Origin: an uncultured Myxococcales bacterium
GTDB taxonomy: Bacteria > Myxococcota_A > UBA9042
Length of the DNA: 64,000 bases
Reading direction: 5' to 3'
Assembly: GCA_903955385.1 (NCBI GenBank)
Contig: CAJBNH010000032.1
Coordinates: forward strand, 62,001 to 126,000
Below, one piece after another: positions 8,171 through 17,047 of the stretch (its first letter is position 1; every line of letters starts with the position of its first letter). The translations under genes and the position numbers were made by a program. Under the pieces are notes generated by a model that saw only the letters and a program-made list of their open reading frames with translations, was not told the origin of the DNA and searched no databases.

Positions 8171-9529
8171 ATGCAAGATCACGAACCAGGGTGGGCCGTT
8201 CTGCTGCCCGACGAGTCGGGCTGGCGCTGGCAGCGGATCGACGAGCGGCAAGTGCTGGGCAGCGACCGGCATGACGGCAATGGCTTGCGTGGACCCGGGG
8301 TTGCGCCTCGCCACTGCAGACTGGTGGTGCACGGAGGGCGGTTGCACGCAGTCGACCTCGGATCGCTCGCGGGCACCACGTTGCGCGGCGAGAAGGTCGG
8401 GGCGCGACCGGTGGCGCTGGAGAGCGGCGACGTCTTGCGGCTGGGACGCGTCCCGGTGGTGGTCGTCCGGCGCGAGCTGTTGGGGGGCGCCGACTGGCTG
8501 CGGGTGGGCGAGCTGGGGTCGGCGAGTCCCTTGATGCACGAGGCGTTCGTCGAGCTGGCGCTGGCGGCCACGTGTGACTGGCCGTTGCTGCTGTGGGGCG
8601 AGTCGGGTTGCGGCAAGGAGCTGGCGGCGCGGGTGGTCCACACCCGGTCGGCGCGTGCAGACGGACCGTGGGTGGCGGTCAACTGCGGTGCGCTGCCGGC
8701 CGAAACGCTGCTGGCAGAGCTTTTCGGCGCAGCCAAGGGGGCTTACACCGGCAGCGTCGAAACCCGGAAAGGCGCGTTCGAGCGTGCCGACGGCGGCACC
8801 CTGTTCCTGGACGAAGTCGGTGAGCTGAGCCCTGCGGCCCAAGCGGCGCTGTTGCGTGTGCTGGAGGTGGGCGAGGTGCAGGTGTTGGGCGGTCCAGTGC
8901 GGCGCGTGGACGTGCGCTTGATCTGCGCCACCCACCGCGACTTGCGCCGCGACGTGGCCGCAGGGCGCTTCCGGCTGGACCTGCTGCACCGGCTGGCGGT
9001 CACCGAGGTCGGGTTGCCGCCGCTGCGCGCCCGTCCAGAGGACGTCGTGCCGTTGCTGGACGAGCTGCTGGGCGGCACGCCGCTCCCCTACGGTGCGGAG
9101 GCCATCCTGCGGGCGCACCCTTGGCCCGGCAACGTCCGCGAGCTGCGCAACGTCTCGCGCCGACTGCTGACCTCAGCGCGCTGGGGCGAACCCACGCTAA
9201 ACGAGGTTCAAGCCGCGCTGTTCGGCGCGTCCCGTCCCTTGTGGGCGCTGGCGTGCGGCATGGACGACGCGGGCGTGGCGGAGCCGCAGGTGCCCTGGTC
9301 CACCGGTCCGCGCGGGGCGGGCGGGCGTCTGCCGACGACGCTGTCGCCCGCGCAGAGCCGCGAGCGCCTGCGCCAGGTTGCCGATGCGGTCGCCGCCTGT
9401 CCGACGACGGCAGCGGCGCATCGGTCGACGGGCCTACCGCGCGGCACCTTCTACCGCTACCTCAAACAGCTCCGCACCCAAGCGGGCTGCGACGACGGCA
9501 TGGTCTTGGACAACGCCAGCGGATTTTGA
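8171..9529 (+). CDS. FHA-domain sigma54-dependent transcriptional activator (bEBP)
   Basis: 452 aa. Residues about 15-100 form an FHA-like phosphothreonine-binding domain (VLGSDRHDGN, then PRHCRLVV and DLGSLAGTTLRGEKV). Residues about 120-345 are a sigma54-interacting AAA+ ATPase: Walker A GESGCGKE, Walker B GGTLFLDEVGE, and HPWPGNVRELRN in the C-terminal lid. The sigma54-contacting loop reads GAYTGS (190-195) instead of GAFTGA. A Fis-type helix-turn-helix follows at the end (HRSTGLPRGTFYRYLKQL). FHA-bEBPs are a Myxococcota speciality and are usually signalled by Ser/Thr kinases. The ATG has AAGGAGGA upstream. Target promoters are unknown; I found no clear -24/-12 site next to it. Confidence 0.88.
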   Translation: MQDHEPGWAVLLPDESGWRWQRIDERQVLGSDRHDGNGLRGPGVAPRHCRLVVHGGRLHAVDLGSLAGTTLRGEKVGARPVALESGDVLRLGRVPVVVVRRELLGGADWLRVGELGSASPLMHEAFVELALAATCDWPLLLWGESGCGKELAARVVHTRSARADGPWVAVNCGALPAETLLAELFGAAKGAYTGSVETRKGAFERADGGTLFLDEVGELSPAAQAALLRVLEVGEVQVLGGPVRRVDVRLICATHRDLRRDVAAGRFRLDLLHRLAVTEVGLPPLRARPEDVVPLLDELLGGTPLPYGAEAILRAHPWPGNVRELRNVSRRLLTSARWGEPTLNEVQAALFGASRPLWALACGMDDAGVAEPQVPWSTGPRGAGGRLPTTLSPAQSRERLRQVADAVAACPTTAAAHRSTGLPRGTFYRYLKQLRTQAGCDDGMVLDNASGF

Positions 9530-9615
9530 CAGTGGCGACGGCGATGTTACTTCGCTGGTGGGCGCCGTATCCCGCGACTCGCGGGGCACGCGGCACCCTC
9601 GCAAGGAGATCCGAG

Positions 9616-10287
9616 ATGCCACGACGTGTGCTTCGCCTGACGCCGCTGTTCGCCCTCGCCACCGCCTGGATGCTGGGAGCGAGCCCCGCCGTCGCCGCCG
9701 GCACCCTCATCGGCGCGGGCACCTTCGATGCCGGCCAGAGTGCCGCCTACGCTTCGGTGGGCTGGCCCGACGTCGAGGTGGGCGGCGTGCTGGGCCTGAA
9801 CTCGCTGGCCGACGTCTCGCCGCGGTTGCGGCTGAGCTACGGTCAGGCCAGCCGACCGGGCGGGTTCGGTGTCGCGATTGGCTCGGGTTTGCGCTTGCAG
9901 GTGGCGGCGCTGGAGGGTTGGCGCATCGCGCTGCTGGCCGGCCCTGAGCTCTTCACCTACCTCAACGCGCAAGACCATCCGCCGGCGGGCCCGGGCTCGC
10001 AGAGCCTGATGGGCTTCACGATCGGTGCGCCGGGCGTCGTGGCCAGCCGCACTTTCGGCGACGGGGTCACCGCCGCTCTGGGTCTGCACGCGCCGCTGAC
10101 GGTCCACTTGCTGCCCGAGGCCTCGCTGGCCGTGCCGATGTACGTGTCGGCGGGTTTCGAGGCGATGCTGCTGGATGGACTGACGCTGTTTGCGCAAGCC
10201 GAGCTGGGCTCGGTGCTGTACGGGCCGGGTGGCAAGCCCGACAGCGAGTTCTACCCGCGCTTCCGCCTGGGACTGGCGCTGCGCTGA
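9616..10287 (+). CDS. Secreted beta-barrel-like protein, unknown function
   Basis: 223 aa. A clear signal peptide (RRVLRLTPLFALATAWMLG, cleavage probably after AVAA) is followed by Gly/Ser/aromatic-rich alternating strands (GVAIGSGLRLQVAALEGWRI, FYPRFRLGLALR) that suggest an outer-membrane barrel. AAGGAG at 9603-9608 fixes the ATG at 9616; the frame is open for about 500 bp upstream, but that part overlaps the activator gene and is not coding. It lies 86 bp after the sigma54 activator and could be its target or the last gene of the same unit. No family recognised. Confidence 0.62.
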   Translation: MPRRVLRLTPLFALATAWMLGASPAVAAGTLIGAGTFDAGQSAAYASVGWPDVEVGGVLGLNSLADVSPRLRLSYGQASRPGGFGVAIGSGLRLQVAALEGWRIALLAGPELFTYLNAQDHPPAGPGSQSLMGFTIGAPGVVASRTFGDGVTAALGLHAPLTVHLLPEASLAVPMYVSAGFEAMLLDGLTLFAQAELGSVLYGPGGKPDSEFYPRFRLGLALR

Positions 10288-10344
10288 CCCTGTCTGCGAT
10301 CTTCCCGGCGGCGTCCGGTCACGGCGGGCAGGTCCCTGTCCGCA

Positions 10345-10372
10345 TTGACTTCCCCTAGTTGGGTGGTATGAA
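10345..10372 (+). promoter_or_regulatory. Candidate sigma70-type promoter for the GT39 gene
   Basis: TTGACT at 10345-10350, a 16-nt spacer, and TATGAA at 10367-10372 give five and four matches to the -35 and -10 consensus. Transcription would start near 10379, leaving a leader of about 30 nt before the ATG at 10411. It lies in the only non-coding gap upstream of that gene. Confidence 0.45.
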
Positions 10373-10410
10373 GCGCGCCGTCCTTTCGACCCTCGCGGAA
10401 ACCGGCGCAC

Positions 10411-12924
10411 ATGCATTCAAACTCGACTGAAAATCCAGAGACTTCCGTGCCCGACACCGCGGAGCAACCGCGCCCGACCGTCGCCCTGCTGGCCGACCCG
10501 GCGCACATCCCGGTGTTTCTGCCTGGACCCCGCGACGCGCTGTGGCGGTGGGGGGCCATCTTCGCCGTCTTCGCGCTGTACGTCGTCGGCGCCGGCTCGT
10601 TCGGCCTGTGGGACCCTTGGGAGACGCACTACGGCGAAGTCTCCCGGCACATGGTCGAGACCTTCGACTGGGTCAACCCGTGGTGGGGATACGCGCAGAA
10701 GATCGGGTCCGAGCCGCTCGCAGGCGAGTGGTTCTACTCGAAACCCATCTACATTTTCTGGGCCGAGTGCACCTTCATCAAGCTGATCGGCTTGAGCGAC
10801 TGGGCCTTCCGCCTCCCCATCGCGCTGCTGGGCGCTTCGATAGCCGCCACCGCGTATTTGGTCGTCGAGCGCATCGCCACCCGCGCCCACGCCTTGATGG
10901 TGCTGATCGTCGTGGCGCTGTCGCCGTTTGTGTACATGGTCAGCCGCCAGGCGCAGACCGACATGCCCTACGTGGCGACGATGGCGCTCGCCCTGCTGCT
11001 GTTCGCGCTCGCCCTGTTCGGCAAGCGTCAGCCCCTGACCGATCGCGGCTTTGGCTGGGCGACCGTGGGGTTCACGGCCTTCGTGCTCGCCAACCTCGTG
11101 CCGCAGCTGTCGATCATCGCGACCGACCTGACCGACCCCAATGCCGATGCGGGCAAGCGCGGGCTGGAGGCACTGGGCGCCGTCGTGCAGCAAAACGGCG
11201 TGTACCACCTGATCTTCTACGTGCCGGTGGCGCTTGCCGTGCTGGTCTCCGTGCTGTTGCCGATCTGGCGCCAGCGCAAGCATCCAGACGGCTTCACCGA
11301 CGCGTTCAAGGACCGGCAGCTGCGGCGCTTCTACCTGCTGTCGGGCTATATGTTGGCTGCGCAGGCGACGTACGCGAAGGGTTTGCTGGGCTTCATGCTC
11401 CCGGGCGCGATTCTGGTGGTGTACCTGATCGTCTCGGCCCAGTGGCGCATCGTCGGGCGGCTGGACCTGTTGCGGGGCATCCCGCTGTTCTTCGTCACGG
11501 TGTTGCCGTGGTACGTGGCGATGTTCTGCCGCCACGGCATGCCCTACTACCAGCGATTCTTCATCCACGACCACTTCAATCGTGTCGGCGCGGGTGTGCA
11601 CCAGATCGACACGGGGACGTTCGAGTACTTCGTCGAGTGGCTGGGTTACGGCCTGTTCCCGTGGGCGGCGTTCGCTCCCTTGGCCTTGCTGGCGGCCGCG
11701 CGGCACCTCAGGGTGGACCGACAGCCCGCACCGCAGCCCGGCGAGCCTGCCGTCGATCGCGGTCTGGACCACTTCAAGGCGTTCGTCTTCGTGTGGTTCC
11801 TGCTGTCTTTCTTCCTGTTCACGCTGTCGTCGACCCGCTTCCACCACTACATCCTGCCCGGCGTGCCGGCGGTGGCGATGCTGACGGGCCTGTATCTGCT
11901 GGACCTGCTGCGGGACAACCGCCGTCAGGCGCGGCTGGCGATCGTCGTGGCCTTTGCGCTGCTGATCGCCATCGCCTTCAACTTGGGCAACGACTACCAG
12001 AACTTGCGCGAGCTGTTCACGTACAAGTACGACCGCCCGCTGCCTGACAATCTGCCGATCGTGTGGCAGGCACCCATGGTCTGGAGCTCGGACACCCACC
12101 CCATCGTCACTTGGGCCGAGACACCGTTTGCTCGCCACGTCGGCCCGATGGTCGCGCAGATCTTGAGTTGGAGTTGGCTGCGTTACGAGATTTTCGTGCC
12201 GTTCATCGCCTCGCTGGCCGGCTTGGGCGTACTGGTGATGGCTTGGCGGCGGGTGCGGTTGTGGGGTCTGGCGCTGCTGACGCTCTCTGCCGCGGTGCTG
12301 GCGCTGTGGACGCTCGACTACTACATGCCGTCGCTTGCGCCGCACTGGTCGCAAAAGTATGTATTCGAAGCCTATTACGAGGATTGCACCCTGCACCCGA
12401 ACCCGCCGCTGATCGAGGAGGCGTTCACGCCGCTCGTCAGCAAGGTCGGTCTGGGCTTCGTCGCCGACTTCTTCGACGCCAAGCCCAAGCGGGTCTGCAA
12501 GGAAGACATCATCAGCTGGCTGATCACCTGGCGCGGCGAGACGTTCTACTCGAACAACGAGATCCGCCCCCTGAACAAGGCCACGCAGTTCGTCCCCTAC
12601 CTCAAGGAAATGAACAAAGGGCGCACGTTCTATGCCCTGCTGGAGCGCGGCCGCACCAGCGGTTTCGCCAGCAAGCTGCGCGCCGAGTCGCGCAAGCTCC
12701 GCGACGAGGGTTCCGGTGGTTTCGGCGGAATCAAGGACTGGAACGTGGACCTTGTCGGGAATGATTCCGCCTACTTCGTGATCGCCCGTGCCGTACCCGT
12801 GCTCGACGGATCACCCGGCGCTGCCAAGCCGGACCGACGGTTGGGGACGCAGGCACCGCGTTCGTCCGAGCCGCCTCCGCGCGAAGAGAAGATCACGCCC
12901 GGTCAGCCCGGCGCGATGCAGTAG
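10411..12924 (+). CDS. GT39/ArnT-like membrane glycosyltransferase
   Basis: 837 aa. A short cytoplasmic tail is followed by many membrane helices. The first outer loop contains GLWDPWETHYGEVSRHM, matching the acidic catalytic loop (D/E...E..Y..ia.M) of dolichyl/undecaprenyl-phosphate glycosyltransferases such as ArnT and PMT. SRQAQTDMPYVATMALALL is the usual second signature. Later helices include FFLFTLSSTRFHHYILPGVP, strongly conserved in this family (the ..H.Y..P motif). The last 250 residues are mostly soluble and periplasmic. It would move a sugar from a polyprenyl-phosphate donor to lipid A, a protein or a glycan. The acceptor is unknown. A candidate promoter precedes it. Confidence 0.85.
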   Translation: MHSNSTENPETSVPDTAEQPRPTVALLADPAHIPVFLPGPRDALWRWGAIFAVFALYVVGAGSFGLWDPWETHYGEVSRHMVETFDWVNPWWGYAQKIGSEPLAGEWFYSKPIYIFWAECTFIKLIGLSDWAFRLPIALLGASIAATAYLVVERIATRAHALMVLIVVALSPFVYMVSRQAQTDMPYVATMALALLLFALALFGKRQPLTDRGFGWATVGFTAFVLANLVPQLSIIATDLTDPNADAGKRGLEALGAVVQQNGVYHLIFYVPVALAVLVSVLLPIWRQRKHPDGFTDAFKDRQLRRFYLLSGYMLAAQATYAKGLLGFMLPGAILVVYLIVSAQWRIVGRLDLLRGIPLFFVTVLPWYVAMFCRHGMPYYQRFFIHDHFNRVGAGVHQIDTGTFEYFVEWLGYGLFPWAAFAPLALLAAARHLRVDRQPAPQPGEPAVDRGLDHFKAFVFVWFLLSFFLFTLSSTRFHHYILPGVPAVAMLTGLYLLDLLRDNRRQARLAIVVAFALLIAIAFNLGNDYQNLRELFTYKYDRPLPDNLPIVWQAPMVWSSDTHPIVTWAETPFARHVGPMVAQILSWSWLRYEIFVPFIASLAGLGVLVMAWRRVRLWGLALLTLSAAVLALWTLDYYMPSLAPHWSQKYVFEAYYEDCTLHPNPPLIEEAFTPLVSKVGLGFVADFFDAKPKRVCKEDIISWLITWRGETFYSNNEIRPLNKATQFVPYLKEMNKGRTFYALLERGRTSGFASKLRAESRKLRDEGSGGFGGIKDWNVDLVGNDSAYFVIARAVPVLDGSPGAAKPDRRLGTQAPRSSEPPPREEKITPGQPGAMQ

Positions 12925-13072
12925 CTCTGCAGGAATCCGGACCGCTATTGCGGCGTTGTCACGTTGGCGCGTTCGCGCGATACTTCTTCACCGTCCCGGT
13001 GGCCCTCCGGCGGACCGTTCGAACCTTCCGGACGGCGAGGCCTTGGCCCCCCCCAGCGACCGAGAGCGTCCA

Positions 13073-14344
13073 GTGTCCAAGCAGTGCCCCAATTGTCGGA
13101 CGGCGCACCCCGACGACCTGGAGTTCTGCCCGTTCGACGGTGCAGCGTTGGCCGATGCGCCATCCGACCTGCCCCAAGCAAGACCCAGGAAATTCGCAGG
13201 GACCCGCGTGGGCATGGCGGTGCCGAAGAGCGCCACGCAGGAACTGGCGTCGCGTCGCTCTGTCGTGGCGAACCCGCCGCCCAACGCCAGCCAAGCCACG
13301 CCGCAAGCGGGATCGACCCTGCGCAACCTGCTGGACCGCGGGCCGTTGCCGACCGATCTGGCCGTCGCCCGGGTGGCCTTGATTGCGGAAACGCTGGGAA
13401 CCGACGGCCGTCTAGAGAACCTGACGCCCGACCAGGTCCGCTACGGCACCGAAGATGGTACGGGCAATCCGGTCATCCAGCGCGACCAGAAGCCCGACGT
13501 GATGGAGGCCGCCGCCTACCGAGCCCCGGAGGCAGGAGCCGGGCGTCTGGATCCCGCCGCCCAAGTGTACGCCCTCGGGTGTATCCTGTTCGAGGCGTTG
13601 ACGGGGCAAAAGCCATTTCGTGCCAACGGGTTGGATGACCTGAGACGTCGCCATGCCACTGCAGCCGCGCCGGCCGTGCGTCAGGTGCGACGCGACTGCG
13701 TCCTGCCGCCGGTGCTGGAGGTGGAGCTGCAGCGTGCGATGCGGAAGCGCCCAGGCGACCGGCACGCGCATCCTCTGGCCCTTGCCACCGCGATCCGCGC
13801 TGCCGTGCGCGACGACGAGCGGTCGACCCTCGCGCTGGGGGCCGAAGAGGCAGCGTTTCTCAAGCAGATGTTGGCCGGAGACACGGGGGACCGCCCGCCT
13901 GTGCTTGTCGCGCCGCCCGCTCCGGTGCCCACCTTGCCCGCGCCGCCCGCGCCGCCCGGCAGCGTAGCAGGGCCGATCGTTGCCGGGATGCTCGGTTTGC
14001 TGCTGCTGGTCGGGGTGGTCGTCGGTGTCTGGCTTGCCCTGCGGCCGCCGCCAAGCGTCGTCACGGTGCAGGTCGCCGCCCCGTCCCCACCTCCTCCTGT
14101 CGTGCCCGCGCCCGAGCCGCCGCCTGCGGTCGATGTCACGGTGGCGGTCGATGTCGAGGAAGCGCCCGATGTTGTTGTGGAAGACGTGGATGCTGGCGCG
14201 GATGTCCATACGGATGCCGAGTCCTCGCGCCGCCGCCCCCCGGTGCACAAAGTGAAGCCGACACAGCCCGGGACTCCGTCGCAACCGACCAAGCCGAAGC
14301 CGCACGAGCCGGATCGACCCGACAACGGCCCCGTCACCTTCTGA
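13073..14344 (+). CDS. Zinc-ribbon membrane protein with truncated pseudokinase domain
   Basis: 423 aa from a GTG. It opens with a double-Cys zinc ribbon (CPNCRTAHPDDLEFCPFDG). Residues about 80-255 resemble only the C-lobe of a Hanks Ser/Thr kinase: ENLTPDQVRYG sits where HRDLKPENILL would be, and YRAPEAGAGRLDPAAQVYALG then CILFEALTGQKPF match the APE and DvyalGc-iLyE-ltG-PF blocks. The Gly-rich loop, the VAIK lysine, the HRD aspartate and the DFG aspartate are all absent. After a Pro-rich linker comes one membrane helix (VAGMLGLLLLVGVVVGVWLAL) and a Pro/Asp/Lys-rich outer tail. It would be a catalytically dead membrane-anchored regulator or scaffold. Confidence 0.72.
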   Translation: MSKQCPNCRTAHPDDLEFCPFDGAALADAPSDLPQARPRKFAGTRVGMAVPKSATQELASRRSVVANPPPNASQATPQAGSTLRNLLDRGPLPTDLAVARVALIAETLGTDGRLENLTPDQVRYGTEDGTGNPVIQRDQKPDVMEAAAYRAPEAGAGRLDPAAQVYALGCILFEALTGQKPFRANGLDDLRRRHATAAAPAVRQVRRDCVLPPVLEVELQRAMRKRPGDRHAHPLALATAIRAAVRDDERSTLALGAEEAAFLKQMLAGDTGDRPPVLVAPPAPVPTLPAPPAPPGSVAGPIVAGMLGLLLLVGVVVGVWLALRPPPSVVTVQVAAPSPPPPVVPAPEPPPAVDVTVAVDVEEAPDVVVEDVDAGADVHTDAESSRRRPPVHKVKPTQPGTPSQPTKPKPHEPDRPDNGPVTF

Positions 14345-14407
14345 CCGCGGATTCCGTTGCGTTGCTGCCGCGCACTGGGCCTTGGCGCCGGATGTGCTGG
14401 AGGGTCG

Positions 14408-15040
14408 ATGCCCGTTCACCCGTTCTTCGCGCTGCCCCGCACCACCCGACCCGCCGACTGGTTTGAGCGCATCCTGCCGACGCTGCAGGTGTCGTTGCCA
14501 CTCGTCACGGTCCAGCAGGCGGTCGTCTACCACGTGCTGGGGGCGGGTGGCGGCGTCTGGTCGGTTTCCCTGCAAGAGGGACGGCTGCGGACCCAGCCCG
14601 GGGCGATGGTCGGCGCGGTCCTTCAAGTCAGCATGACATCTGGCCATTTTCGCGAGGCTTTGACGGGCGCCCTGCGCGATCGCGCCTGCGCGGTGCTGCA
14701 GCGGTTGGGCTTGCCGTTGGACCTTCCGGACTTCACTCGGCTGCCGGTCGACCCCGTTGGCGTGGCACAGCGGCTGGCGCGCTTGCAGGGAAGTCTGGCG
14801 GTCGAGGTTGCGGACCGCGAGTTGGCCGACCGCTACCGCTATGTGCTGACGTTTGGGGCGGGACCTGCTGCCTACGACACGGCCACGACGACCCTGGAGA
14901 TCGATGCCGACGACTTGGCTGCGCTGGCCACCGCCCGCACCCCGCCGCTGAAGGTGCTGGCGTCGGGAAAGCTGCGGATCCGTGGCGATGCCGACCTGCC
15001 CTTGCGCGTGCTGCGTGCCGCGTTGGGCGACCGCTCTTAG
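14408..15040 (+). CDS. Protein with two tandem SCP2-like sterol-carrier folds
   Basis: 210 aa; GGAGGGTCG precedes the ATG. The C-terminal half has the SCP2 pattern: a run of alternating strands (YVLTFGAGPAAYDTATTTLEI), a helix, then LKVLASGKLRIRGDADLPLRVL, matching the family's hydrophobic-GklkvrGD-l ending. The N-terminal half repeats the fold more weakly (VYHVLGAGGGVWSVSLQEGRL, then VLQVSMTSGHFREALTGALRD). SCP2 domains bind lipids or fatty acids in a hydrophobic tunnel. The gene sits 63 bp after the pseudokinase and 27 bp before the DUF6178 gene, probably in one transcription unit. Confidence 0.6.
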   Translation: MPVHPFFALPRTTRPADWFERILPTLQVSLPLVTVQQAVVYHVLGAGGGVWSVSLQEGRLRTQPGAMVGAVLQVSMTSGHFREALTGALRDRACAVLQRLGLPLDLPDFTRLPVDPVGVAQRLARLQGSLAVEVADRELADRYRYVLTFGAGPAAYDTATTTLEIDADDLAALATARTPPLKVLASGKLRIRGDADLPLRVLRAALGDRS

Positions 15041-15067
15041 TCCCCCCTTTGCCCGGAGACCCCCGCG

Positions 15068-17005
15068 ATGATCGACCCTGACGACGACCTGCCCATCGAC
15101 GACGAAGAAGCCGAGTACCGCGAAGGCCTTCTGCCCGCCGAGCCGCGTCAGGGCACCGCTCCCGACCCCTACGAGGACGACCCCGAAGGGCGCCTGCGCG
15201 CGCTTGCGCCGCTGCTGGACCCAGAGCGGCCGGGGGGCTTGGTGTCGGGTTCCCTGCGCTTCTTGCGGGGCTCGGGTGAGGAGAAGCTGGACCTGCTGCT
15301 GTCGCTTCCCGATCCCGAGGCCGTGGTGCAGGCGCTGTCGCCCGAGGAATTCGTGTTGCTGGTCCAGGACGTGGGTCTTTCTGACGCGCCGGAGCTGCTG
15401 ATGCTGGCCTCGCCACGGCAGCTGCAGGTCGCCGCCGACTTGGACGGCTGGCAGGGAGCAGAGCTGGACCAGTTGGCTTTGGGCGAGTGGCTGATGACGG
15501 CGGCAGAGGGTGGAGACGATGTGCTCGACCGCTTCGTGGCGGCGCAGGAGGACAGCGTGTGGACGTTGTTCCTGGGCAAGTCGGTCGAAGTCGTGATGGT
15601 GGAACGGGACGATGAGACCCTGCTGCCGCCGGACGTCGAGGTGATCGAGTCGCCCGACGGCACGATGCAGCTCGTGATCCAGCCCGAAGACCCGGCGTTG
15701 CCCGCGATTCGCATGTTGGTCGACGCCCTGTTCCGCGACTCGGTCGAACGCGGCCGTACTGTGCTGCTAGGCCTGCGCTGGGAGCTGCCGAGTCAGCTGG
15801 AGGAGGATCAGTACGAGCTGCGCAGCCACCGCGTCGAGGACTACGGCTTCCTGTCGCGCGACGAGGCGTTGGAGATGTACGCGTACCGCGACCCGTTCGC
15901 CTGGCGCGACGAGCTGCACGACGTGTACCGCGGCAAGGCCGCTGCCGACCTCGATCAGGTGCGACCCTACCTGCCCGACGACGAGCCGGTGCGGACCGGA
16001 CTCGTGCTGCGCGGCGAGCTGGATGAGGGCTTTCTGGGGCGTGCGATTGCCCGGCTGCCGCAAGCGGAGCTGCAGCGTGTTCGCGTGGCACTGACGCGGC
16101 TGGCGTATCGCTCCCAGACCGCGCGGGCCGCCAAGTCCTCGGCCTGGGACGAGCTGCCCCGATGGTCGCGTCACGCCGCACGCACGGCCGGCATGGGGCT
16201 GGAGTTCGCGTCAGCTGGGGACGAGGCTTATGCCGCGCTTTTGTTGACGATCGTGCCGCTGGTCGAGCTGTTTCGTGCCGGCCACAGTCTGGTGGTCATC
16301 GAGCACATGCGGGCCCGGCGGTTGTTGACGGCGCTGGGGGGCAAGCCCGGTCTGGCGTTGCTCGAGCCGTCCGACGCCTGGTTGGTCGCGGGCCTGAGTC
16401 GAGGGCTGCCGATGTGGATCGTGCCTGCGCGGGACGAGAGGGACGACGGCAGCGGTCAGGAAGGCCCGGACGACCGCGAGGACGACGACCACGAGCAGGA
16501 CTTGGACGACGACGGGGAACCGGCAGTCAGCGAGCCCCAAGGCCGTCCGGTCGAGACCCTGAGCGAGCTGGCCGGCCTGCGCGACCGGCTGCAGGGTCTG
16601 GGCGCTCTGGCGCGGCTGGCGGCGGGTCTGGTGGGCGGCGATCTGCCCGGCTGGTTGCGGCAGCAGCGGCAAGGGCCACGGCTGACGACGCTGTTGAACA
16701 CCCTGATCGCGTGGCAGATCTTGACCGGGCGGGCACAGCTGGCTCCCCTGTCCATCGACGATCTGCGGCGGTTCCTGCGCATGGCGTTCGAGGGAGACCT
16801 GCCGCGCCGCAAGCTGCGGGCCGACCTGCGTCAGGGGTTGATGACCGCGCTGTTGGTGCAGCCGCAGTTCGACGATAGGGAGGTCGAGACCTTGGGGCGG
16901 TACCTTCAGGCGGCGCTCGACCGCTTGGGCGAGGAACTGGGAGGTCTGGACCCTGCCGGGCCGCTGGACGCGCACTTTGTCGGAGAGGCGCTGCTGCTGT
17001 CCTGA
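15068..17005 (+). CDS. DUF6178-family protein
   Basis: 645 aa, soluble, very acidic at the N-terminus and around residues 455-485 (an Asp/Glu linker), with no signal peptide. The segment GFLSRDEALEMYAYRDPFAW and the ordered Leu-rich helices before it (ALSPEEFVLLVQDVGLSDAP, IRMLVDALFRDSVERGR) resemble the DUF6178 family found mainly in delta-proteobacterial lineages. I recall the family from these features and cannot check it by alignment. The function is unknown. GGAGA lies about 10 nt before the ATG. It follows the SCP2-like gene closely and precedes xerC by 42 bp. Confidence 0.6.
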   Translation: MIDPDDDLPIDDEEAEYREGLLPAEPRQGTAPDPYEDDPEGRLRALAPLLDPERPGGLVSGSLRFLRGSGEEKLDLLLSLPDPEAVVQALSPEEFVLLVQDVGLSDAPELLMLASPRQLQVAADLDGWQGAELDQLALGEWLMTAAEGGDDVLDRFVAAQEDSVWTLFLGKSVEVVMVERDDETLLPPDVEVIESPDGTMQLVIQPEDPALPAIRMLVDALFRDSVERGRTVLLGLRWELPSQLEEDQYELRSHRVEDYGFLSRDEALEMYAYRDPFAWRDELHDVYRGKAAADLDQVRPYLPDDEPVRTGLVLRGELDEGFLGRAIARLPQAELQRVRVALTRLAYRSQTARAAKSSAWDELPRWSRHAARTAGMGLEFASAGDEAYAALLLTIVPLVELFRAGHSLVVIEHMRARRLLTALGGKPGLALLEPSDAWLVAGLSRGLPMWIVPARDERDDGSGQEGPDDREDDDHEQDLDDDGEPAVSEPQGRPVETLSELAGLRDRLQGLGALARLAAGLVGGDLPGWLRQQRQGPRLTTLLNTLIAWQILTGRAQLAPLSIDDLRRFLRMAFEGDLPRRKLRADLRQGLMTALLVQPQFDDREVETLGRYLQAALDRLGEELGGLDPAGPLDAHFVGEALLLS

Positions 17006-17047
17006 CGCAGGCCCGACCATAAACTCGACAGAGGTCGTCTCGCTGGC

